Source: Streptomyces sp. NBC_01288
GTDB taxonomy: Bacteria > Actinomycetota > Actinomycetes > Streptomycetales > Streptomycetaceae
Direction: 5' to 3'
Length of the DNA: 64,000 nt
Assembly: GCF_035982055.1 (NCBI RefSeq)
Contig: NZ_CP108427.1
Span: 1,984,001-2,048,000 of the forward strand
In this document: positions 54,101 through 61,558 of the stretch, in pieces
Layout: every line of letters begins with the position of its first letter
Numbering within the stretch: the first letter of the stretch is position 1
Program-made: the position numbers and the translations under genes
The notes under the pieces: model-generated
Databases searched by the model: none
What the model saw: only the letters and a program-made list of their open reading frames with translations
What the model was told of the DNA's origin: nothing

Positions 54101-54379
54101 TCAGACGAGTGTGGGGTCTCCGAGGAGCACTGGGGGTGCGACGTGCAGTGCCTCGGCGAGAGCCACGAGGTCGTCGATGTCGCACCGGCGCTGAACGCGT
54201 TCGATGCGAGACAGCATGGTGTTGGACATCGGGTGGCCAAGTGCGGTGACGTGGCGGGCGAGTTGGCGTTGCGACAAGCCGCGTTCGGTGCGGAGGATTT
54301 CGATGGTGCGGGCCGCCCGTATTCCTGCGGGGCCGATTTCCAATGAGCGTGCGGGCATGGCTCCAGTTGTAGCGTCCAT
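54101..54379 (-). CDS. XRE-family repressor
   Basis: ATG at 54379 gives 92 residues; ATG at 54358 (MPARSLEIG) is an alternative. TIEILRTERGLSQRQLARHVTALGHPMSNTMLSRIERVQRRCDIDDLVALAEAL is a lambda-repressor-like HTH of the XRE type. Its start abuts an inverted-repeat operator (54381-54401), which suggests autoregulation of element maintenance. Divergent from the replication module. Confidence 0.88.
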   Translation of the reverse strand: MDATTGAMPARSLEIGPAGIRAARTIEILRTERGLSQRQLARHVTALGHPMSNTMLSRIERVQRRCDIDDLVALAEALHVAPPVLLGDPTLV

Positions 54380-54380
54380 T

Positions 54381-54416
54381 CGCCGGTTTGGTTAACCGGC
54401 GATCGTGGTCTATGTT
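54381..54416 (+). promoter_or_regulatory. Element operator 2 and rightward promoter
   Basis: CGCCGGTT-N5-AACCGGCG (54381-54401) overlaps TTGGTT (54388-54393), a 17-bp spacer and TATGTT (54411-54416). The repressor gene starts next to it on the other strand. A repressor bound here would block rightward transcription. Confidence 0.65.
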
Positions 54417-54429
54417 CCCCCGCGTTGTC

Positions 54430-54869
54430 CGCATGCGGAGCGGTTCCCCGCGCTGACATGACCCGAGAGCCGCCGCGCTGATCGCCGCTCAGTGACTGCT
54501 GCGACATGGGGTGTTGTGTTGTAGCTTGCCCGTCGCCAGCACGTCAACGGCTTCCCGATGTGATGCTTCTGGCTCGGAAACCGGCACAACTATTTGGTCA
54601 ACCGGCGATCGTGCCTTACCGTTTTGCCACCGCCCTCTACCGCCTGCTTTTACGGCTGCCTTTCTGCCGTAAGAGATTGCGCGGGATGGGGCTGGACTTG
54701 CGCGACCTGGGTGTGGCTATGTTGACGACACCCCCGGAAAGCGCGAGCGGCCATTAGCGCGCCCCGTGCCGCCGGCCGGTCAACTCCCCCACCCCGTACG
54801 CCCGTACCGCCGAGCGACGGTGAGCCGTGGGCACCTGCCCACCTGCAACCGAGTGAGGACCCGCCCCTC
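54430..54869. promoter_or_regulatory. Gene-free lead-in to the replication genes with a third promoter copy
   Basis: No supported gene is seen. At 54594-54621 TTGGTC, 17 bp and TACCG follow the same AACCGGCGATCGTG core as operator 2, but the left inverted half is missing. Reading frames here lack family features. Confidence 0.5.
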
Positions 54870-55799
54870 TTGGCACGAATCCGCACCATCAAGCCCGAAG
54901 CCTTCGTCTCCGAGTCCCTGGCCGCCGTCTCACTGACCGCCGAGCGCACCTTCTTCGGCCTGCTTACCCAGGCCGACGACCAGGGCCGTCATCGCGACCA
55001 CGCCGCCATCATCGCCGGGCAGCTGTGGGTCCTGCGCCCCGACCACACACCCTCCGACGTCGAGACGGACCTCGCCCAGCTCGCCGACGCCGGACTGATC
55101 TGCCGATACACAAGCCCGGACGACAAGCGGTACCTGCACGTCGTCACATGGCACCAGCATCAGAAGATCAACCGGCCGAGCGTGAGCCGTCTGCCCGGCT
55201 GCCCTCGCCACAACGGGCCGTCCGGCACCCGGCCGATTGCCGCCGCACCGGTGGCGGAGGCGAGCGTCACGGAGTCCGCACCGTTGCCTCACGGAACCCT
55301 CCGTGAGACCTCCTGCGAAGCGCGCGAGCCTGCACCGCATTCGGGATCTGATAGGAAACCGGCAGGTCAGAACGATTTCACGGAGCCCTCCGTGAGGGAG
55401 TCAGGAACCCTCCCCGCATCGGCGGTGACGCCTCACCGTCCGGATCTAGGACCTAGGACCATGGATCTAGGAAATACCCCTTCGGGGGGCGCAAGCGCCC
55501 ACACGCCCGACACCCTCTCGGCCAGGGAGCTCCTTGCCGAGTACGTCAGCGCGTGCAACCACCGCCCACCGGACGACGTCCTGAAGCGTCTCGGCGGACA
55601 GGTGCGCAAGCTGCTCGACGAGGGCATCGCCACCGACTACCTCCGGGCCGCTCTGAGACTCCATCGGCTCAAGGGCCTGTCCCCGAGCGTCCTGCCGAGT
55701 CTCGTCCACGAGGTCATGAACGCCGCGCCCGTACCAGCCACCCACAAGGCATGGACGAATCCCGCCGATGTCGACGCCGCCTACGGAGGTGACCTCTGA
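54870..55799 (+). CDS. Phage-like replication initiator protein
   Basis: TTG start at 54870 gives 309 residues. ARIRTIKPEAFVSESLAAVSLTAERTFFGLLTQADDQGRHRDHAAIIAGQLW is typical of phage replication proteins of the DnaD/primosome-like type with a winged-helix start. The middle is Pro/Ser-rich and the end is helical (LLAEYVSACNHRPPDDVLKRLGGQVRKLL). The stop overlaps the start of the DnaC-like gene. It likely opens or marks the element's origin for plasmid-like replication. Confidence 0.8.
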   Translation: MARIRTIKPEAFVSESLAAVSLTAERTFFGLLTQADDQGRHRDHAAIIAGQLWVLRPDHTPSDVETDLAQLADAGLICRYTSPDDKRYLHVVTWHQHQKINRPSVSRLPGCPRHNGPSGTRPIAAAPVAEASVTESAPLPHGTLRETSCEAREPAPHSGSDRKPAGQNDFTEPSVRESGTLPASAVTPHRPDLGPRTMDLGNTPSGGASAHTPDTLSARELLAEYVSACNHRPPDDVLKRLGGQVRKLLDEGIATDYLRAALRLHRLKGLSPSVLPSLVHEVMNAAPVPATHKAWTNPADVDAAYGGDL

Positions 55800-56491
55800 C
55801 CGCCATCCTCACCCGCGAGCCCCACCGGGTCGGCCCGATCGCCGACCGGCTCAACGGCATCCTGGCCACGCGCGGCATCGACCCCGCGGTCACGGCCCAG
55901 GAACCACCCGCCGAACCGGTCACCGCCCTGGAGCTTGCTGACGCCCGCATCCCCGCCCGCTACCGTCGTGCCCTGGCCGACCACCCGCAGATCACCGCCT
56001 GGGCCGACCGGATCGCCCGCGCCGGGCGCCCCGGACCCGGCGGACCGGGCATCGCCGAGGGACCGTCGCTGCTGATCGCCGGCCCCACCGGCACCGGCAA
56101 GACCTACCAGGGATACGGCGCGGTCCGTGCCCTCCTCTCGCGAGGGGTGCGCCTGCGCTGGGAAGCCACCACCAGCGCCGACCTGCACGCGCGCCTCCGC
56201 CCTCGCGCCGGGCACGACGGCGAGCGGGAGCTTCAGACGCTGGCCCGCTGCCCCCTGCTGCTCCTGGACGACCTCGGCGCGGCCAAGACCAGCAAGTGGA
56301 CCGAGGAGTTGACCTACCGGCTCATCAACCACCGCTACGAGCACATGCTCCCCACCCTCATCACCACGAACCTGCCGATCCCCGAGCTGCGCACCGCACT
56401 CGGCGACCGCGTCGCCTCCCGCCTCGCCGAGATGACCGAACGCGTCATCCTCACCGGACCCGACCGACGCCGCACCGCGCCCACCGCCTGA
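55796..56491 (+). CDS. DnaC-like helicase loader ATPase with apparent CTG start
   Basis: The frame is open back to a TGA at 55790-55792, and no ATG, GTG or TTG fits the N-terminus. CTG at 55796, overlapping the upstream TGA, follows GGAGG by 6 bp and gives 231 residues (LTAILTREPHRVGPIADRLN). Walker A is LLIAGPTGTGKTYQGY, Walker B CPLLLLDDLGAAKTSKW, and LITTNLPIPEL is the sensor I region of DnaC/IstB ATPases. The next downstream start, GTG at 56147, would lose Walker A. It loads the replicative helicase onto the element. Confidence 0.82.
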   Translation: MTAILTREPHRVGPIADRLNGILATRGIDPAVTAQEPPAEPVTALELADARIPARYRRALADHPQITAWADRIARAGRPGPGGPGIAEGPSLLIAGPTGTGKTYQGYGAVRALLSRGVRLRWEATTSADLHARLRPRAGHDGERELQTLARCPLLLLDDLGAAKTSKWTEELTYRLINHRYEHMLPTLITTNLPIPELRTALGDRVASRLAEMTERVILTGPDRRRTAPTA

Positions 56492-56584
56492 CGGCAGCCC
56501 GCGTCTCCCCCTCGCCCTCACCTCACCCCGCCGCCCACGCAAGAGGCATGCACTCGCTCGCGTGGACCCTTGGAGAGCCTCTGC

Positions 56585-57904
56585 ATGACCCCTGGCACCA
56601 CCGCACTCATCAGCGCCAACGGCACCGGCATACCCGCCTGGCCGCACTGGATCCCTGCGCCTGTGCCCGTCGCGGTCCTGGTCGCCGTCGCCCTGTCCGT
56701 CGCATGGTCCATACGGCGGCGCCTACAGAATCGGGACCCCGAGCAGCGCCGTAGCACCGCCGCGGTCCGGGTCGTCGCCATCGCCGCGATCGGCTGTACC
56801 GCCTACAGCGCGGACACCAGCTGGCGGTTCGCCGCCGACTATCTCGACATGGGCAGCAGCATCGAACGGGCGGCGATGTTCGCCGCCGCCGAACTCGCGC
56901 TGTTCTCCACCGCCCTGCTCGCCCGGGCAAACCTCAACGGCCCGAAGCAAGCACCCGGTATGCCCGGCACCCTCATCTGGGTGATCACCGGCGTGCAGAT
57001 CGTGCCCGCCTACGCCGAGTCCGGGCTGGTCGGCGGAACCGTGCGGGCCTTCGTCGGCCCGGTCCTGGCAGCCCTACTGTGGCACCTGGCCATGGGCATC
57101 GAACTGCGCCACCGCACCCCTGACGCCGACTCCCGCAGCCTGACGGCCGTCATCGCCCGACAGGCACGCGAACGCCTTCTGGCACGCCTCGGGATCGCCG
57201 ACCGGGATGCGGACGCCGCCCGGATCATCCGCGACCGCGCCCTCGACCAAGCCGTCACCCTGATCCTCCGGGCAGAGACAATGACGCCCAATCAGCGCAC
57301 CAATTGGCGAGGCCGGCGCCTCACCCGCCGCCTGCACCAGGCCCTAGAACAGGCCGATGTCGACCGCGACGAGCGCCAGGACGAGTTGCTGCTGCGCAAG
57401 CTCGCCACCCGCCAACAGGCCCTCACCCTGGCCTCCATTCCGCTGCCCCGGCGTTGGCCCGCCCTCGTCACGGGCAGGACGGTCAGCTCTACGACTGCCC
57501 GCCCGCGCGCCGTAGCGACGAAGCGGGCCGAGAATCCGGGCCGCCCGTCCGAGAGCGACGCGGGCGATGACACCGCCCACCGGGAGCCCGAAATCCGCCC
57601 GCACCAGCCCGCCCGCACCACCACGAGCCGAGAACTAAATCCGGGCAAGGAACCGTCGGATGCCGATCCGGGCAAGGCCACGCGGGCGAAGCCGAACCGC
57701 CCGGGCCCCAGACCGCGCGCGACACGGGAAGTCCTCACCTCCTACGCCCACCGAATCCACGGCGAGACCGGACGTCTCTCCCGCGATCTGCTGGAGGACA
57801 CCGTGCGCGAGGACGGTTACAGCGTCGCCAGCGACACCGCCGGGGAGGTCGTCCGCACCGTCAAGGCCGAGCTGAGGGCCGCTCACGCCGACCATCCCCA
57901 CTGA
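56585..57904 (+). CDS. DUF2637-like membrane protein of the conjugative element
   Basis: ATG at 56585 after GGAGAG gives 439 residues. About four membrane segments in the first 190 residues (VAVLVAVALSVAWSI, AVRVVAIAAIGCTAY, MFAAAELALFSTALLA, LIWVITGVQIVPAY) are followed by a charged helical cytoplasmic tail with a C-terminal HTH-like region (SRDLLEDTVREDGYSVASDTAGEVVRTVKAEL). It resembles DUF2637/SpdB-type proteins of actinomycete integrative elements, which are tied to spread in mycelium. Exact role unknown. Confidence 0.8.
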   Translation: MTPGTTALISANGTGIPAWPHWIPAPVPVAVLVAVALSVAWSIRRRLQNRDPEQRRSTAAVRVVAIAAIGCTAYSADTSWRFAADYLDMGSSIERAAMFAAAELALFSTALLARANLNGPKQAPGMPGTLIWVITGVQIVPAYAESGLVGGTVRAFVGPVLAALLWHLAMGIELRHRTPDADSRSLTAVIARQARERLLARLGIADRDADAARIIRDRALDQAVTLILRAETMTPNQRTNWRGRRLTRRLHQALEQADVDRDERQDELLLRKLATRQQALTLASIPLPRRWPALVTGRTVSSTTARPRAVATKRAENPGRPSESDAGDDTAHREPEIRPHQPARTTTSRELNPGKEPSDADPGKATRAKPNRPGPRPRATREVLTSYAHRIHGETGRLSRDLLEDTVREDGYSVASDTAGEVVRTVKAELRAAHADHPH

Positions 57905-57940
57905 ACCGCTCCGATCTCAACACCCAAGGAAGAACACTCA

Positions 57941-58555
57941 ATGCACGGCTCGAACCACGAACTGCCCACAGTCCAAAGGGAGATGACCATCTCAGCGCCA
58001 TCGGGAGCAAGTTGTACCGGAAGCGATGCTTCCGGAGTTCCCGCCCCGAGGGTGGCGGGAACAGCCCGGCACCAGGGGGCACCGGACAGTCAGGCTGCGA
58101 CCGAGGGCGGACCGCAGCAGGGAAGGGAACGGCAGGCCGAGTCCCTTGCAAAGAGACGTCAGCGCGCCCGTCAGCCGAAGTCACGCAAGCGCCTGCGCCA
58201 GCCCAGCTGCCGCATGAACGACGCCGAGTTCAAGCGCTTCACTGACGCAGCCGCCCACTGCGAGATGTCCAACGCCGCCTTCCTCGCCTACTCCGTCGAC
58301 AAGGCCGCCCGTGACCTGACCCGCACCGCCGCCGAGATCGCCACCGAACGAGAGGTCATCGCCGAGTTGTTCGCCGCCCGTCGGCACCTGGGCCGCATCC
58401 ACGGCCTGTTCAACCAGGTCGCCAAGGCCCTCAACTCCGGCGCCGACGCACCCCACCTGGACGCCATGGCCCAAGCCGTCGGCACTGCCGCCCGCCGCAT
58501 GGAGGACGCCGCCGATGCTCTGCTCGCCCACCGCGACGGCGGTGCGCCTGAGTGA
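57941..58555 (+). CDS. mobC: MobC-like mobilization protein
   Basis: ATG at 57941 after AAGGAAG gives 204 residues. The C-terminal half is MobC-like: RMNDAEFKRFTDAAAHCEMSNAAFLAYSV (ribbon-helix-helix type), then HLGRIHGLFNQVAKALNSGADAPHLDAM, the hallmark. The first 85 residues are low-complexity and overlap two strong hairpins that look like oriT. MobC binds oriT and helps the relaxase. Its stop overlaps the relaxase start (GTGA). Confidence 0.88.
   Translation: MHGSNHELPTVQREMTISAPSGASCTGSDASGVPAPRVAGTARHQGAPDSQAATEGGPQQGRERQAESLAKRRQRARQPKSRKRLRQPSCRMNDAEFKRFTDAAAHCEMSNAAFLAYSVDKAARDLTRTAAEIATEREVIAELFAARRHLGRIHGLFNQVAKALNSGADAPHLDAMAQAVGTAARRMEDAADALLAHRDGGAPE
58017..58062. other. Candidate oriT: two adjacent hairpins inside mobC
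   Basis: CCGGAAGC-GAT-GCTTCCGG (58017-58035) is followed directly by GTTCCCGCC-N8-GGCGGGAAC (58037-58062). Closely spaced inverted repeats next to mobC and relaxase genes are typical of an origin of transfer. The nic site could not be assigned. Confidence 0.55.
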
Positions 58556-60252
58556 TCCCCAGCATCCACGACCGCGGCAGCGAGACGATCGGGCTCATCA
58601 GCTACCTCTACGGCCCCGGCACCAAAGAGGAGCACATCGACCCGCACCTGGTGGCCGCCTTCGACCCGCTCACCCCCGACCCCGGCCGCGACCCCAAGGC
58701 CACCTACGAACAGCTCCAGCACCTGCTCGACCAGCCCGTCAACGCCCTGCCCGCCAGCAAACGCCCCGAAAAGCACGTATGGCACCTGTCCGTACGGGCC
58801 GCCCCCGAGGACCCGATCCTGTCCGACGAGGACTGGGCAGCCATCGCCCGCCGCATGGCCGCCACCACCGGCATCGCCCCCGAAGGCGACGAAACCGCCT
58901 GCCGCTGGGCAGCCATCCGGCACGCCGACGATCACATCCACATCATCGCCACCCTCGTACGCGACGACGGCCGCCGACCCCGCCTGCACAACGAGGCCCG
59001 CCGTGCCCAGACCGAGTGCCGCCGCATCGAAGCCGATTACAGCCTGCGCCGCGTCCCAGCCGGGGACGGGACCGCCGCCAAGCGGCCAACCAGCGCCGAA
59101 CGGCACAAAGCCGAACGCGAGGGCCGGGACCGTACTGCCCGCGAGGAGTTGCGCGAGGCTGTGCGCCGCGCGGTGGCCGGCGCGAGCAGTGAGGAGGAGT
59201 TCCTCGGCCGCCTCAAGACCGCCGGACTTCTCGTACGCACCAAGATGCTGCCCTCCGGCGACTTGCAGGGGTACAAGGTCGCCCTGCCCGACGACCGCAA
59301 CGGGGATAAGGAGCCCATCTGGTTCGCCGGATCCACCCTCGCCCCCGATCTGTCCCTGCCCCGAATCCGGAAACGGTTCACCGCCCCCACGGACACGGCC
59401 GCGCAGCCCACGGCGCTGGACCCGAGCGGCGCCTCGGCACCAGCCCGCGCCCGCTACGTCGCCGTCCAGGCCGCCGACTCCGCCCTCGCGTCGATGACAT
59501 CCGCGGACGACAACACAGTGGCAGCCCAGCTGACCGGGGTCGGCGAGGTCCTCGACGCTCTCGCCCAGACCTCACCCCCCTCCAGCCGCGCCGAACTGCA
59601 AGCAGCCGCACGGCACTTCGAGCGCGCAAGTCGCTCCCACATCCGCGCCAAGAACGAGGAGATGTACGCCCTGCGCCGTGCAGCCGGCCAGATCGTCCAC
59701 TCCGGCACGGCCCTCGGCCGCGGCCCGGACGGTGCCGCAACCGCCCTGATCCTCGATGTCGTGATTCTGGCCGTTGTCGCTGCCGCCCACTGGCACGCCG
59801 CTCGTGGCCACGCCCAGCAGGCCGAGGCCGCACAGCTCGCCGCTCGCCACCTGCGTAGCGCCTACCAGGCCACCGCTGCCGGCCCACTGGCCACACTGCG
59901 CGCTCACGGCGAACGCCTGCCCGCCCCGAACCGACGACGCCACGCCGCCATGGTCCGCACCGCCCTCCCCCACCTGGCCGACCGCCTCCAAGCCGAGCCC
60001 GGTTGGGACGGACTGACAGCCGTCCTCGACCAGGCCGAACAGGCTGGCCACGACACGGCGGCCCTGCTGGCCAAAGCCGCAGCCCAACGCGAACTCGACA
60101 GCGCCGACTCGGCCAGCGACGTCTTGGTTTGGAGGCTGCACCACCTCGGTTACATCACCACGCCGCCTGGCCGTTCGAAGCCGACTCCTACTGCAGTCCC
60201 CGCCGTCGCGACCGCGCCCCGGCAAGAAGTGATGCGATCGCGCCGACTCTGA
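58552..60252 (+). CDS. MOBP-like relaxase
   Basis: GTG at 58552 gives 566 residues. ETIGLISYLYGPGTKEEH has the N-terminal Tyr candidates (Tyr18 or Tyr20), and AIRHADDHIHIIATLVR (His124, His128, His130) is the metal-binding motif III. The second half is helical with a membrane-like helix (DGAATALILDVVILAVVAAAH, near residue 390). It nicks oriT and leads the strand into the recipient. It is coupled to mobC by a GTGA overlap. A transfer ATPase was not seen. Confidence 0.9.
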   Translation: MIPSIHDRGSETIGLISYLYGPGTKEEHIDPHLVAAFDPLTPDPGRDPKATYEQLQHLLDQPVNALPASKRPEKHVWHLSVRAAPEDPILSDEDWAAIARRMAATTGIAPEGDETACRWAAIRHADDHIHIIATLVRDDGRRPRLHNEARRAQTECRRIEADYSLRRVPAGDGTAAKRPTSAERHKAEREGRDRTAREELREAVRRAVAGASSEEEFLGRLKTAGLLVRTKMLPSGDLQGYKVALPDDRNGDKEPIWFAGSTLAPDLSLPRIRKRFTAPTDTAAQPTALDPSGASAPARARYVAVQAADSALASMTSADDNTVAAQLTGVGEVLDALAQTSPPSSRAELQAAARHFERASRSHIRAKNEEMYALRRAAGQIVHSGTALGRGPDGAATALILDVVILAVVAAAHWHAARGHAQQAEAAQLAARHLRSAYQATAAGPLATLRAHGERLPAPNRRRHAAMVRTALPHLADRLQAEPGWDGLTAVLDQAEQAGHDTAALLAKAAAQRELDSADSASDVLVWRLHHLGYITTPPGRSKPTPTAVPAVATAPRQEVMRSRRL

Positions 60253-60589
60253 CTGTCCCAGGCCAGCCCATATCCGCGAACGCGCTGGTCAGCGAGCGCA
60301 AGCCGCGCCGTCTGCCCGGCTCCAACACCGCCGAGGCAGCACCACGGCTCGTGAGCTCAATGGTCACTAGTGCCTGCCCGACCACCTGGAAATGGTGCCG
60401 GACAGCGCTACCGTCCAACTGGAGGCTCCTCTTGCCCTGGTGGCTAACCTCGCGCAGCCGTGCCCGCGCGAGGGCTCCGCTTGCTAATCTCGACTTTTCT
60501 CTAAGAACGCGGACCGTGTCGACTGCCTTTGTGTGCAGCGCTGTTGGGCCAGTGCACATGTGCGGTGGGACGGGGAGGGGGACCACGGC
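60253..60589 (+). promoter_or_regulatory. Gap before the cargo operon
   Basis: No gene is seen. An AT-richer stretch near 60480-60520 (CTTGCTAATCTCGACTTTT) could hold the cargo promoter, but no convincing -35/-10 pair was found. Confidence 0.35.
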
Positions 60590-61558
60590 GTGAGACCTGC
60601 CTTGGTGTTCATTCATGGGATCGGTGGCGCACGAGACCCCGAGACGGAACGTGACTCCTGGCTCGCGGCCCTGGCTGTCGGAGCCCACAAGGCGGGTCAT
60701 TCGCCGGACGGATTGGCACTGGCTCAAAACGGCTTCGTTGACACGGCCTTCGCCTACTACGGGGATCTGTTCGCGCCCCCGCAAACACAAGGAGGCGCGG
60801 CGCCCCACGTCGAAGTAGGTGAGGGCGAAGTGTTCCGGCATATGCTGGAGGACTTGATTGACACTCAGCTGGCGCTCTACCCCGGCGACAGTGAACGGCG
60901 CGTCCTGCAGTACGCGCGCGTGGAGCTGACGGCTACACAGCAGGCTCAGGGGAGCGGAGATGTCGCACGACGACTGGTGAATGTCTGCACAACCTTGCTA
61001 GCCCTGCCGGGATTACGTCGCGGGGGCCAGTGGGCGAGCGGTCGCCTCATGGCAGGGCACCTTTCCCAAGTGACCCGTTATCTGGCCAGGTCCGAGGTGG
61101 ACAGCAACGGACGCACTCTCGACGAACGCATCCGCAATCGCGTCTTGGACTTCCTGGACAACGGCAGGCCAACAGTCGTCATAGCGCACTCCCTCGGGAG
61201 CGTCGTGGCACTGGAATCCCTACACCACCATGGGGGTCGCATCCCGTTGCTCGTGACTTTGGGATCCCCGATAGGCATGCGCACCGTCGTACGCCCTCGG
61301 CTGCGCCCTCAGCCGCCTGCCACCCCGGACTGCGTGGAGCGCTGGCTCAACCTCTGGGACCGGGACGACATCATCGCTCCTCGCCCATGGCTGGAGCGGG
61401 ACGTACTGCCCAACGCTGGTGGCTGCCTGCCGGTGAGCGATCGGGTGGACTCGGACGGCATCTGGGTCCACACGGCCACTAAATACCTGGCGCAGGCAAG
61501 CGTGGCCGGTCCGGTCGTGGAGGCCATGCGGCTCGCCGGGGAGGGGACAGCTGCATGA
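60590..61558 (+). CDS. Serine lipase-like alpha/beta hydrolase, cargo effector candidate
   Basis: GTG at 60590 after GGGAGGGGG gives 322 residues. LVFIHGIGGARD at the N-terminus is the oxyanion loop. VVIAHSLGSVVALESL holds the nucleophile Ser201 in HSLGS. RDDIIAPRP supplies the acid and GIWVHTATKYL the catalytic His, as in DUF676/PGAP1-like lipases. No signal peptide. The stop overlaps the start of the caspase-like gene (ATGA), so both are made together. Within a protease/MoxR operon it may act as an activated phospholipase effector; inferred. Confidence 0.85.
   Translation: MRPALVFIHGIGGARDPETERDSWLAALAVGAHKAGHSPDGLALAQNGFVDTAFAYYGDLFAPPQTQGGAAPHVEVGEGEVFRHMLEDLIDTQLALYPGDSERRVLQYARVELTATQQAQGSGDVARRLVNVCTTLLALPGLRRGGQWASGRLMAGHLSQVTRYLARSEVDSNGRTLDERIRNRVLDFLDNGRPTVVIAHSLGSVVALESLHHHGGRIPLLVTLGSPIGMRTVVRPRLRPQPPATPDCVERWLNLWDRDDIIAPRPWLERDVLPNAGGCLPVSDRVDSDGIWVHTATKYLAQASVAGPVVEAMRLAGEGTAA

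Noticed and set aside
54506-54757. 83-residue frame in the element
   Set aside because: No family features and no convincing ribosome site; it overlaps the third promoter copy.
57941-58200. Later start for mobC, to exclude the hairpins from coding sequence
   Set aside because: No internal start has a ribosome site as good as AAGGAAG before 57941, so the longer form was kept, with the low-complexity N-terminus noted.
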